This document shows positions 47,568 to 57,104 of a stretch of DNA of 64,000 nt, in pieces. The translations under genes were made by a program, and so were the position numbers. Below the pieces are notes generated by a model, which was given only the letters and a program-made list of their open reading frames with translations, was not told the DNA's origin and did not search any database. The stretch comes from Gammaproteobacteria bacterium (GTDB taxonomy: Bacteria > Pseudomonadota > Gammaproteobacteria > Enterobacterales > Psychrobiaceae): the NCBI GenBank assembly GCA_013214965.1, contig JABSRU010000013.1, forward strand, positions 1 through 64,000, in the 5' to 3' direction. Every line of letters starts with the position of its first letter. The stretch's first letter is position 1.

Positions 47568-50500
47568 TTGTTATCGAAAATTCCAGCAATTAATCAAGGT
47601 CTATTAAACCTTGGTAACCTACAGGGCTCAGCCTTGCCTTTAGCGATCATCGAAACAGCTCAAGAATTTGATGGCTTATCTGTATTAATTTGTGCTGATA
47701 CGGCTTCGGCGATCAAGTTCGAGTCAGAATTAACCTACCTGGCGCAGGATTATTCACTGGATGTTCTTTTATTTCCCGATTGGGAAACCCTACCCTATGA
47801 TAATTTTTCGCCCCATCAAGATATTATTTCCCAGCGTTTAGAGACGCTTTATCGATTACCGACAATGAAAAAAGGGATTTTAATTTTACCGGTTGCCACA
47901 GCAATGACCCGGGTTGTACCCCCTTCATTCCTAGCCGCTAATTCATTATTACTGGCGCAAGATGAAATTAGTGATCCCGCGACACTCAAAAAACAACTCG
48001 ACAATGCCGGTTATGCCAATGTCCACCAAGTACTCGCGCATGGGGAATATAGCCAACGGGGTTCTATTTTAGATATTTTCCCGATGGGTAGCCAACAGCC
48101 TTATCGTATCGATTATCTTGATGATTGCGTTGACAGTATTCGGCTGTTTGATTTAGACAGCCAACGCTCAAAGGAGCAAGTGTCGAACATCCGAATATTA
48201 CCAGCCCACGAATTTCCAACCAATAAATTAGCGATCGAACAATTTAGATCGGCGTGGCGAGAACAGTTTGACGCCAGTAATGAGCCTGAATCGCTATATC
48301 AACAAATCACTAAGGGTGTTTGGCCAGCGGGTATTGAATACTATTTACCACTATTTTTTAGTGACTCGCACTTAATCAGCGATTATTTCCCCAGCAACAG
48401 CCAGTTATTAACCCAAGGAGACCTTCAAAGTAGCAGCGAAAGATTTTGGCACGATGTTAATGCTCGTTATGAAGACCGCCGTTATGATCGAATGCGACCA
48501 TTGCTGGAGCCGCAACAGTTATTTTTACGGGTTGAACAATTTTTCTCGAGTATAAAATCATTTGCCCGCACTCATTTTGAGCCCGAAAAATTGCGTAAAA
48601 AAGTCGGGCAAGCCAATGTCAACTGTCAAGCTATTAGTGATATAGCCATTGACCATAAAAATGAAGTACCGACCGCAGCACTCGATAAATATTTAGCGAA
48701 GCATACAAAAAACAAAATCATATTCTGTGTTGAATCCTTAGGGCGCCAACAAGCGCTTCTTGAATTACTGGGTCATTTATCAACAAAACCTAGCAGTGCT
48801 GCTAGCTATCAAGCGGCGATGTTAAGTGATGAGCCCTATCAAATTATCGTCGCTCCCTTAGAACACAGTGTTGAATTAACAGATCTTAGCTTATCTCTTA
48901 TCTGTGAAACCGAATTATTCGGAATTCAAATCAGTCAACGTCGTCGCCGTGAAAAAGCCCGGGCGCAATCGAGTGAAGCGATTGTTCGCTCCTTAGCAGA
49001 GTTATCCATTGGCCAACCGGTGGTACATTATGATCATGGAGTCGGACGTTATCTTGGCTTAACCTATATTGAAAATGCCGGACTCAATGTTGAATATGTC
49101 ACTTTAGCTTATGCCAACGACGCTAAGCTATATGTCCCTGTAGCCTCACTACATTTGATCTCTCGCTATAGTGGTTCTAGTGAAGATTCAGCACCGTTAC
49201 ATCATTTAGGCTCTGAAAAATGGCAAAAAGCCAAACGTAAAGCGGCAGAGAAAATCCGTGATGTTGCCGCTGAGTTACTCGATATCTATGCCCAACGTGC
49301 CTCGAAGCCAGGCTATGCTTTTAAACTAGATAATCAACATTACCAACAATTTTCTGCCAGTTTTCCTTTTGAGGAAACCATCGATCAACAAAGTGCCATT
49401 TTAGCGGTGATTGATGATATGCAAAAGAAAAATGCGATGGATCGCCTGGTGTGTGGTGATGTTGGTTTTGGTAAAACTGAAGTGGCGATGCGTGCGGCAT
49501 TTGTTGCGGTTAATGATGGTAAACAAGTAGCAATCTTGGTACCAACGACCCTACTCGCCCAGCAACATTTTGAAAACTTTCAAGATCGTTTTGCGCAAGA
49601 GCCGGTAAAAGTCGGTTTACTATCACGTTTTCAATCGGCAAAACAACAAGCTGAAACCTTAATAGACATCGAATCAGGTAAAGTCGACATTGTCATAGGC
49701 ACGCATAAATTGATCCAAGGTAGCGTTAAATTTTCCGATCTTGGTTTATTAATTGTCGACGAAGAGCATCGCTTTGGGGTACGCCAAAAGGAAAAAATCA
49801 AATCATTACGTAGCGATGTTGATATCTTAACCATGACCGCAACCCCTATTCCTCGGACACTTAATATGGCGATGAGCGGAATGCGAGATTTATCCATTAT
49901 TGCGACGCCACCGGCTCGGCGATTGTCGGTTAATACCTTTGTTAGAGAATATGATGAAGGGATCATCAAAGAAGCGGTCCGTCGTGAAATTATGCGTGGT
50001 GGTCAAGTTTATTTCCTCCATAACGAGGTCGATAAAATTGAAGACATGGCACAGGCACTCGAAAATTTGTTACCTGAAGTTCGAATCGGTATTGCCCATG
50101 GTCAAATGCGCGAACGTGAACTCGAAAAAGTAATGGCGGACTTTCATCATCAGCGCTACAATTTATTACTCTGTAGTACGATTATTGAAACCGGAATTGA
50201 TATTCCAACCGCTAACACCATTATTATCAACCGCGCTGATAAGTTTGGCTTAGCCCAACTGCATCAATTACGCGGTCGCGTTGGACGCTCGCACCACCAA
50301 GCCTATGCTTACTTATTAACCCCCCATAAAAAACAAATGTCAAAAGACGCAATCAAGCGACTCGAAGCCATCGAGTCATTAACTGATTTAGGTGCTGGTT
50401 TCTTACTCGCAACCCACGATTTAGAAATCCGTGGTGCCGGTGAGTTATTAGGCGATGATCAAAGTGGTCAAATTCAAACCATTGGCTTTAGCTTGTATAT

Positions 50501-51023
50501 GGAAATGCTTGATGGCGCCACTAAAGCCCTGCAACAAGGCGACCAGCCGAGTTTAGAGAATTTATTAGATCAAGGTTCCGATGTTGATCTAAAAATTCCA
50601 GCCTTATTACCCGATGATTATATTTTCGATGTAAATACCCGATTATCCTTATATAAACGGATCGCCAATTGTGCAACACTAAAAGCGCTTGATTCAATGC
50701 AAGTCGAATTAATTGACCGTTTTGGTTTACTGCCCGATGCCGCCAAAAATTTATTTGCAACGGCGCAGATAAAACAGCGGATCCAAATGCTAGGCATTAA
50801 ACGCTTAGAAGCAAGTGCTAATGGCGGCCAAATCGAATTTAGTAACAAGTCGAAAGTTGATTTAGGCTACCTATTATCGTTATTGCAACAGCAACCCGCA
50901 ATCTACAAATTAGAAGGCGCAACTAAGCTTAAGTTTTTACTAAAAACAGAATCAGCGAATCAACGTCTTAATTTAATTGATGCGATGTTAAGTGAATTCG
51001 AACAACACACAACGGAGAGTTAA
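47568..51023 (+). CDS. mfd: Transcription-repair coupling factor Mfd
   Basis: A 1151-residue Mfd, which removes stalled RNA polymerase at DNA lesions and recruits UvrA. The UvrB-like N-terminus includes FPDWETLPYDNFSPHQDI. The RNA polymerase interaction domain lies near 480-560 (VVHYDHGVGRYLGL). The translocase has GDVGFGKTEVAMRA near 630 and a DEEH box (VDEEHRFG). The TRCF C-terminal domain is complete. The start is TTG at 47568 with a weak ribosome site; a nearby ATG at 47552 is out of frame. csiV follows with one base between. Confidence 0.96.
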   Translation: MLSKIPAINQGLLNLGNLQGSALPLAIIETAQEFDGLSVLICADTASAIKFESELTYLAQDYSLDVLLFPDWETLPYDNFSPHQDIISQRLETLYRLPTMKKGILILPVATAMTRVVPPSFLAANSLLLAQDEISDPATLKKQLDNAGYANVHQVLAHGEYSQRGSILDIFPMGSQQPYRIDYLDDCVDSIRLFDLDSQRSKEQVSNIRILPAHEFPTNKLAIEQFRSAWREQFDASNEPESLYQQITKGVWPAGIEYYLPLFFSDSHLISDYFPSNSQLLTQGDLQSSSERFWHDVNARYEDRRYDRMRPLLEPQQLFLRVEQFFSSIKSFARTHFEPEKLRKKVGQANVNCQAISDIAIDHKNEVPTAALDKYLAKHTKNKIIFCVESLGRQQALLELLGHLSTKPSSAASYQAAMLSDEPYQIIVAPLEHSVELTDLSLSLICETELFGIQISQRRRREKARAQSSEAIVRSLAELSIGQPVVHYDHGVGRYLGLTYIENAGLNVEYVTLAYANDAKLYVPVASLHLISRYSGSSEDSAPLHHLGSEKWQKAKRKAAEKIRDVAAELLDIYAQRASKPGYAFKLDNQHYQQFSASFPFEETIDQQSAILAVIDDMQKKNAMDRLVCGDVGFGKTEVAMRAAFVAVNDGKQVAILVPTTLLAQQHFENFQDRFAQEPVKVGLLSRFQSAKQQAETLIDIESGKVDIVIGTHKLIQGSVKFSDLGLLIVDEEHRFGVRQKEKIKSLRSDVDILTMTATPIPRTLNMAMSGMRDLSIIATPPARRLSVNTFVREYDEGIIKEAVRREIMRGGQVYFLHNEVDKIEDMAQALENLLPEVRIGIAHGQMRERELEKVMADFHHQRYNLLLCSTIIETGIDIPTANTIIINRADKFGLAQLHQLRGRVGRSHHQAYAYLLTPHKKQMSKDAIKRLEAIESLTDLGAGFLLATHDLEIRGAGELLGDDQSGQIQTIGFSLYMEMLDGATKALQQGDQPSLENLLDQGSDVDLKIPALLPDDYIFDVNTRLSLYKRIANCATLKALDSMQVELIDRFGLLPDAAKNLFATAQIKQRIQMLGIKRLEASANGGQIEFSNKSKVDLGYLLSLLQQQPAIYKLEGATKLKFLLKTESANQRLNLIDAMLSEFEQHTTES

Positions 51024-51024
51024 G

Positions 51025-52026
51025 GTGGGTTTAAACGTTAAACAAGCACTATTAACAACAACACTGACACTAGTTAGTTTACATTCCTTTGCCAGTAATT
51101 GGTTTGAAATTGAATTAGTTTTATTTGAACGCCATGGCGAAGTAAGTAATGAACAGTGGCGTCAAGATGCGCCAGATATCGACACGTCAAAAACACTGGA
51201 CTTTATCTCATCATTATTTATTGTACCGGAATGTCCAAACGTTGCTCAGTCTGATATTAGACCGGTCATTGCCGATCTAATAATGATCCCCTGTGCCCAA
51301 GTTAACATTCTCTCACAGCCAATTGATATTGAACCCCCAACGGAAATAATATCAAGCGAATACCAAGCGCTAATGTCAGATAGCAGTGAAATAACAACTA
51401 AACACCCCTTAAATTTACCACCAATGTTCAGCGTTAACGGCATTAATTATCGCCTTAAAGCTCAAAAAAATAAGTTACCAATCACCATGGCTAGCGAAGC
51501 ATTAGCCACTGAACTAATCAAACCTCACTTACTCGATCAGCCATCATTACAATTAACGACCTTAGTTAAAAAACTACGTTGGCAGAAAAATTTAACCCCA
51601 AAATTACACTTGGGTTGGCGCCAAGAAGTACTACCACGCCACTTGGCTAAACCTATTCGATTAATCGCTGGTCAAAAATTAAATGATGATTATCAAAACA
51701 CAGCACAGGGTGGTTGGGAATTTGATGGCTTATTTAAAGTTTATCTCAACCATTATTTATTTATTGAAACCAATATTAACCATAAAATGGTGTCTATGGT
51801 TGAAGTAGAACAATTGGATCAGGAAATGTTAATACAGTCACCAACATCAATCAGTTTATTACACACCGAGATGGTGACTGCAGCAGAATCCATTCAGCCT
51901 GTCAGTGTGCCGTGGCTAATTAATCACAACCTTAAACAACATCGCCGGGTAAAATCAAAGGAGCTGCATTATTTTGATCATCCCGACTTTGGTTTAGTGG
52001 TCCAAATTAGACGGTTTACTTTGTAA
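51025..52026 (+). CDS. csiV: CsiV-family exported protein
   Basis: A 333-residue protein of the CsiV family (peptidoglycan-binding, Pfam CsiV). A signal peptide covers about residues 1-23 (ending SFAS), followed by NWFEIELVLFERHG, the family hallmark. In Vibrio cholerae CsiV acts with LpoA-type and cell-wall functions; the role here is inferred. The GTG start at 51025 has GGAG 7 bases upstream; an ATG inside mfd would lengthen the N-terminus and spoil the signal peptide. The 3' end overlaps the convergent M23 gene by 11 bases. Confidence 0.85.
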   Translation: MGLNVKQALLTTTLTLVSLHSFASNWFEIELVLFERHGEVSNEQWRQDAPDIDTSKTLDFISSLFIVPECPNVAQSDIRPVIADLIMIPCAQVNILSQPIDIEPPTEIISSEYQALMSDSSEITTKHPLNLPPMFSVNGINYRLKAQKNKLPITMASEALATELIKPHLLDQPSLQLTTLVKKLRWQKNLTPKLHLGWRQEVLPRHLAKPIRLIAGQKLNDDYQNTAQGGWEFDGLFKVYLNHYLFIETNINHKMVSMVEVEQLDQEMLIQSPTSISLLHTEMVTAAESIQPVSVPWLINHNLKQHRRVKSKELHYFDHPDFGLVVQIRRFTL

Positions 52027-52867
52027 GATGGTGAACGGACATCTTTGGTACTAATAATTGAGGATCAATGCGTTTATTTAACCAGTTCATTCGCCAATCA
52101 AGGTGAGGCCCCGTAGCTCGGCCGCTGCTGCCAACTTTAGCGATAGGTTGACCTTGTTTGACGATATCACCGGCTTTAACTAAACCAGCACTCAGGTGTA
52201 AAAAAGTTGAAGACACCCCCATACCATGATCAATAATTAAGGTACCACCAGAATAAAACATATCAGGGACAAACAACCTCACCATACCTGCGGCTGGAGC
52301 AACGACTAAAGTGCCTGTCTTCCTCGCAATATCGACACCATAATGTGGCCGACCCGGCTTACCGTTATAAAAACGTTGTGAACCATATACCCCACTAATG
52401 GGTCCGGTTACAGGCCAAATGAAATCTTGCTGATAATGATTTAACTCTGAAAAAGTCTTACGGGCTGCCCTCACCTGTTTAGCATCACGGCGAGAACGAG
52501 CGACATTTTTTGGATTAGGCGAAGTGATTTTCTTTGAAATACCATTGACCCGTTGGATTTTATAATCACGACGGGTCAATTCAATATAATAGTGGCTTAT
52601 TTGACCGTTATTGGTAATAACAGTCAACTGGTGCTTTAGCTGAGCATCACGGCCAAAGCCAATCACAAAATGACCATCACTGCTAATAGTTACCACTTGT
52701 TTGCCAAGCAGTAATTTCGAGTGATTAGTCACTTGACCGTGAAGCATAGCCCCTTGGGTAAACTGACCAACTAACGAAAGATCGACTCTCGTTTTCTCAT
52801 TATTATGCGCCAGGCTCCATGTCGGCAACGCAAGCATTGCCATCATCAACAGTGTTTTTTTAATCAT
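52016..52867 (-). CDS. M23 family peptidoglycan endopeptidase
   Basis: A 283-residue exported M23 peptidase (LytM type) that cuts peptidoglycan cross-links. The signal peptide is residues 1-20. The C-terminal LytM domain, about 150-280, has HYGVDIA (His, Asp) and HLDWRMNW (His) zinc ligands and FLHLS. Residues 25-110 form a beta-rich domain of unknown role. The gene is followed upstream by the pterin-synthase-like gene, 11 bases away, so the two may be co-transcribed. Confidence 0.88.
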   Translation of the reverse strand: MIKKTLLMMAMLALPTWSLAHNNEKTRVDLSLVGQFTQGAMLHGQVTNHSKLLLGKQVVTISSDGHFVIGFGRDAQLKHQLTVITNNGQISHYYIELTRRDYKIQRVNGISKKITSPNPKNVARSRRDAKQVRAARKTFSELNHYQQDFIWPVTGPISGVYGSQRFYNGKPGRPHYGVDIARKTGTLVVAPAAGMVRLFVPDMFYSGGTLIIDHGMGVSSTFLHLSAGLVKAGDIVKQGQPIAKVGSSGRATGPHLDWRMNWLNKRIDPQLLVPKMSVHHLTK

Positions 52868-52878
52868 TGTTTACCTTG

Positions 52879-53769
52879 TTATTTAGTGACTTTACAGGCA
52901 ACCATCGCACCTTTGTCGACCCCTTCATAGCCGATCACTGAAATAGTGTCACCGGGATTTTCATTGGCCAATGTTTGCGCTGCAAATTGGGTTAACTGTT
53001 CAACCGTGGTGTCAAAGTCTAAAATTTCGCAATGTTGTTGCGGCATCGCTAATTCAAAACGGCCCTGCGGTGCATCGTAGGCTATCCAATACAGTTGCTG
53101 AACATTTTTTAGGGCGGTTAACTCCTCAGGGATGGTAACATCATCAGGCGTGACCATATCTTCCTCAGTAATGAGATAAATGTCCTCCCAACGTTGCGCC
53201 CAATATTCCTCCAAATCTGCGGCTTTTTCACCATTGCGCTCAATTTCAATAATAGAACGATGACCATGTGCAATACGTTGGCAATTGCCATCATGCTTTT
53301 TTAAACCATGGCTGTAATGATAAAAAGGCCCAAAAATAGGTTCAGCTGCGAGTTTTAACACTAAACCAGTGACATTATCTGGTAACACCTTTTTTATCGC
53401 GATGGTTAAATGTTCAATAATCGCATTTTCATCAATCATTGACGTTTCTAATATAGCAAAGGCCTCATTAGGACAGTTTAAATAGATCGGTAATTGCTCA
53501 GGGCGATCTAATAAAATTTGAGTGTGGTCGCCAACCAAATTATAAGAGATAGTTGGGTGCCCTGCTGCAACTAACAATTTATGATCTACTTCAAAGTCGA
53601 TCACCGCTTTAATTTGTTTTTTGACTAAACCAAAGTCAAGTACCATGCATTCATCGTTGAGGCTACCGTCGAGTTCAATATCAACAATTAGACTTTCACC
53701 GACCATGCCACGTTCGTGACACAAATAAGAATAATCAATTACTGTAAGATTGTTTACAAAAAGTTTCAT
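52879..53769 (-). CDS. Tandem 6-pyruvoyl-tetrahydropterin-synthase-like protein
   Basis: A 296-residue protein with two PTPS/QueD-like folds. The N-terminal half carries MVLDFGLVKK and VDHKLL (62-66), the GMVxDF and DH motifs of the family, but lacks the usual HxH zinc pair. The second half, from about residue 150, starts with SHGLKKHDGNC and HGH (His154, Cys163, His168, His170), the zinc and catalytic cysteine set. QueD makes 6-carboxytetrahydropterin for queuosine. I chose ATG 53769, with AGGA upstream. Assignment to the family is good; substrate is uncertain. Confidence 0.7.
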   Translation of the reverse strand: MKLFVNNLTVIDYSYLCHERGMVGESLIVDIELDGSLNDECMVLDFGLVKKQIKAVIDFEVDHKLLVAAGHPTISYNLVGDHTQILLDRPEQLPIYLNCPNEAFAILETSMIDENAIIEHLTIAIKKVLPDNVTGLVLKLAAEPIFGPFYHYSHGLKKHDGNCQRIAHGHRSIIEIERNGEKAADLEEYWAQRWEDIYLITEEDMVTPDDVTIPEELTALKNVQQLYWIAYDAPQGRFELAMPQQHCEILDFDTTVEQLTQFAAQTLANENPGDTISVIGYEGVDKGAMVACKVTK

Positions 53770-53871
53770 ACAAAGTCCTGTATCGGCAGAAAAACAGTCC
53801 ACCAAAAAATAAAATGACCGTTATTATACCTAATAATGGTCACAGTTATGAGCTGTAATTTTTGATTTAGT

Positions 53872-54894
53872 TCAAAAATCTGATTTTAATCGTCTAGTCA
53901 GTTGATCTCGTAAGTTTGGTGGGATACCAACAATGGTTAATTTGTCATTTTCAAGATCGACTATAATCCGCTCTCCCAAATGTTTTTGTTCAAAACCAAC
54001 GGTGACACCACCACCGGTCCCCGAAAATTTCTTAAGTTGACGTAAGGTTGTTCTATCCCCTGGAATTTCCTTTTCTAACTCATAGCCCTGTTGTTCAGCA
54101 AACTGGTAGAAACCTTGTCCAGAATCATCAGAAATCTGTTGTGATAATTGCTTAACGGCGATCTCTTCACCGCTGTCAATCTTATCTTTACAGTAATCAA
54201 ACACTTTTTCGCGGTAGGATTCTTTCTCGCTACGCGAAAGATCAGAAACATCACAATAATCTTCCACCGCATTTAATAATTTTTTATTTTGTTCTTTGGC
54301 ATTAAAACCTTCTTTACATCCCATAAAATCAAGAAAGAAGTCAGAAACCTTACGGCCAGCACGGCCGCGGATAAAAGAAATAAAACGATTACTATCAGGC
54401 TCGGCTTGCCACATCGTTAAATCAATGCGTGCTGCAAGTTGCAGGTTATTTAATTCTAAATGTTGATTAGAGGTGACATCAAGACTTTCATCAACTGCAA
54501 TCGAATCTTTTGGTGAGATCAATGCAACAAACAAATAATGACTAGCAACATGAGTGTAGTTAGCCAACATTAAATAACCTTGCTCAGCAAAGTTATATTT
54601 AGATAGCTCGGTTTGTAATAAACGAATCGCTTGCTGAGAAAACGCGACAAAATCATTGTCTTGATCTAAATACTGACTGAGGGCTCTGGCAAATACACCT
54701 TGGCCTTCTTCATCGTCAATAAAAAAACCATACCCTTTGCCTTGCTTACTATTATAAATTCGATGTAACTCACTGACCAATAACTCGACATCTTGACTCG
54801 GTGCCAATACTTGGTCTCGCGCTTCAAATGTCACATCACCTTCGCTGGTGGTATTAATTTGATGTAAAATGATATGCTTTATAGTGACGCTCAT
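53872..54894 (-). CDS. yejK: Nucleoid-associated protein YejK
   Basis: A 340-residue NdpA/YejK family nucleoid-associated protein (E. coli YejK is 335). The N-terminus VTIKHIILHQI and the C-terminal DRTTLRQLKKFSGTGGGVTVGF are characteristic. It binds DNA and topoisomerase IV in E. coli. It is divergent from yejL, the usual order yejK-yejL-yejM. Confidence 0.93.
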   Translation of the reverse strand: MSVTIKHIILHQINTTSEGDVTFEARDQVLAPSQDVELLVSELHRIYNSKQGKGYGFFIDDEEGQGVFARALSQYLDQDNDFVAFSQQAIRLLQTELSKYNFAEQGYLMLANYTHVASHYLFVALISPKDSIAVDESLDVTSNQHLELNNLQLAARIDLTMWQAEPDSNRFISFIRGRAGRKVSDFFLDFMGCKEGFNAKEQNKKLLNAVEDYCDVSDLSRSEKESYREKVFDYCKDKIDSGEEIAVKQLSQQISDDSGQGFYQFAEQQGYELEKEIPGDRTTLRQLKKFSGTGGGVTVGFEQKHLGERIIVDLENDKLTIVGIPPNLRDQLTRRLKSDF

Positions 54895-54944
54895 TTGTTA
54901 TTAGTCCAATTTAAATATTTGCTGTATTATATGCGGGTTTTTAA

Positions 54945-54973
54945 AGATTGGTAACAATCTAATCGCAGATTAG
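54945..54973. promoter_or_regulatory. Overlapping inverted repeats between yejK and yejL
   Basis: AGATTG-GTAA-CAATCT (54945-54960) overlaps CTAATC-GCA-GATTAG (54959-54973). The two hairpins share bases and cannot form together. They lie in the 145-base divergent region and could be operators or leader structures. Confidence 0.35.
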
Positions 54974-55040
54974 AGCATTTTATCTGCTGTTAGTTCGTAA
55001 TACCTAATATCATCATTTAATCCCAGAGAAAATAGTACCT

Positions 55041-55265
55041 ATGGCCATCAAATCAAAATATAGCAATCAGCAAGTTGAAGATCTAATCATGCAGTTATTA
55101 ACGGTGTTAGACAATTCAAATGCCAAAGCAGACCTCAGTTTAATGGCGCTTGGCAATGCCGCCACCACCATTATTAACAATAACGTTGCACCGTCACAAC
55201 GTAAACAAGTCGCTACAAGTTTTGCTAGTGCCTTAAATTCTTCAATCAATATTGAATTACACTAA
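55041..55265 (+). CDS. yejL: DUF1414 family protein YejL
   Basis: A 74-residue protein that fits DUF1414/YejL (E. coli 75 residues). It has the family start SKYSNQQVEDLIMQLLTVL and GNAATTIINNNV. It is probably an all-helical cytoplasmic protein of unknown function. It lies 76 bases before yejM, as in E. coli, and they are likely co-transcribed. Confidence 0.92.
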   Translation: MAIKSKYSNQQVEDLIMQLLTVLDNSNAKADLSLMALGNAATTIINNNVAPSQRKQVATSFASALNSSINIELH

Positions 55266-55341
55266 TTTTAAACGGTTACTTTATTGCTCATTAGCCCCTA
55301 GCGTGTGATAATTAAGTGATTTTTTTTTATTATGAGTTGCT

Positions 55342-57087
55342 ATGATTGATGCTGGAAATTCTTACAAAGACCGAGTCTCACGCTTAATTAGTTGGGGTCA
55401 TTGGTTTTTATTTGCCAATATCATTTTAGCCATCGCAATGTCCGTTCGGTATCTGTTTACCAAAGAGGTAGATGACACGGTGTTAAGTGTCATTTACTTA
55501 ATGACTAACTTAATCGGTCATTTTGGACTGCTTGGTATTCTTAGTTATATCATCATATTATTTCCACTGACTTTTATTTTTCCTTCTTCAAAAGCGATGC
55601 GTGCCATTGGTGCGTTTGTCGCCACAGCGATCATCATAGCGCTACTAATTGATGGTAGTGTCTATCAAAATTATCAACTTCACCTTAATTTGATTGTCTT
55701 TGACCTTGCCGGCTTTAATTTAGATAATAGTATCGGTTGGGGAACCATCAGTTTATTTTTATTGGCGATGTTAACCGTTGAATTAACATTAGCTAATTTA
55801 ATTTGGAAACGTTTAGCCATTATTAGACAATGGAACATTGGCAATCGTTTATCCGGTCTATTTTTTGGCGCTTTCATTATCAGCCACCTCATTCATATCT
55901 GGGCTGATGCCACCTTATATCGCCCAGTGTTAGCTTATGATAACGTTTTGCCCTTATCCCATGGCTCGACAGCTCGTGGGTTACTTAAAAAATATGGCTT
56001 GGTGGTCGACGAAAATGAGCGACAAGAGCTTAATATTGGTCATAATCCAACAAGCATCAGTTACCCTCTGCGCCCGCTGATGTGTTTTGACCGTCAGGCA
56101 ATCCCTAACTTGTTAATTATCAATTTAGCAACGGCCAATGCCGATTATGTAACACCGCAATATATGCCAGCACTAAGTCAATTGGCCAGTCAAAGTATTG
56201 TCGCTCAGGAGCATATATCAACCAGTTTAGATCAAAAGTTGGCGTCATTTAACATTAATACCGGCCTACCATCGCAATATCATGATGTCTTTTATGCCAA
56301 AGATACGCCTTTATTACTTGAACTGAAAAGTGTCGAACACCAGTTAACAACCATCAATTTAACCAGTTCTGTTGCCGAATTAATGCAACGCGGTGCTGCA
56401 CAGATAGACCAGGAACATACTAAAGCACTGATCACCGCATTGACAGCTGAGTCAGTAAATGGCTTTATTGCCAACATAACCTTATATTCAAGCCAAGAGC
56501 TCGCCAGTCCAAGTAACTATGATCCTGCGATTCATTTAGATCCAAAGTCCAACTTAAATCCCCCGGAACGGGTATTAGCTCGCCAGTATTTACGTTCATT
56601 AAGCTACCTCGATCAATTAATTAACTCAATCATTACACAAGTAGATTTATCTAAAACAACAGTGGTAGTGACCGCAAATCGAGCGATGGATCTGACGGCT
56701 ATTTACAACAGTTCAAATCAATTTTCGAAAATAAATTTACACGTACCGTTAATTATTTCCTTACCTAATACTGAGCCAAAAATTATTTCAAAGCTTAGTT
56801 CTCACTATGATATTTTACCCACTTTACTACAGCACCACTTTAAATGTGCCAACCCAGCTAGTGATTACAGTGTCGGTAATGATTTACTTGGGACTTATTC
56901 CAGCGATTATATTTATATTGGCGCTCATCATGAATTTGCCATTTACCAGCGCCACCAAATAGCTGAAATCAACCGTCGTGGTGACTTTAGGTTTTATACC
57001 CCACAATATCAGGCAATCAATAATGGACATTTACCATTCCAAGCTATAATAGACTTAATGGCTAAGCAACGTCGCTTTTCGCGGTAG
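55342..57087 (+). CDS. yejM: Inner-membrane lipopolysaccharide regulator YejM
   Basis: A 581-residue YejM (PbgA, LapC) protein. Five hydrophobic segments lie in residues 19-200 and a sulfatase-like periplasmic domain in about 250-570. In E. coli it reports lipopolysaccharide supply to LapB and FtsH and so controls LpxC. The domain has PNLLIINLATANADY and MPALSQLASQ, without a clear sulfatase nucleophile, in line with a non-enzymatic role. The GGDEF-EAL gene follows 17 bases later on the same strand. Confidence 0.92.
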   Translation: MIDAGNSYKDRVSRLISWGHWFLFANIILAIAMSVRYLFTKEVDDTVLSVIYLMTNLIGHFGLLGILSYIIILFPLTFIFPSSKAMRAIGAFVATAIIIALLIDGSVYQNYQLHLNLIVFDLAGFNLDNSIGWGTISLFLLAMLTVELTLANLIWKRLAIIRQWNIGNRLSGLFFGAFIISHLIHIWADATLYRPVLAYDNVLPLSHGSTARGLLKKYGLVVDENERQELNIGHNPTSISYPLRPLMCFDRQAIPNLLIINLATANADYVTPQYMPALSQLASQSIVAQEHISTSLDQKLASFNINTGLPSQYHDVFYAKDTPLLLELKSVEHQLTTINLTSSVAELMQRGAAQIDQEHTKALITALTAESVNGFIANITLYSSQELASPSNYDPAIHLDPKSNLNPPERVLARQYLRSLSYLDQLINSIITQVDLSKTTVVVTANRAMDLTAIYNSSNQFSKINLHVPLIISLPNTEPKIISKLSSHYDILPTLLQHHFKCANPASDYSVGNDLLGTYSSDYIYIGAHHEFAIYQRHQIAEINRRGDFRFYTPQYQAINNGHLPFQAIIDLMAKQRRFSR

Positions 57088-57104
57088 TTAATTTTGGAGG
57101 GCTT

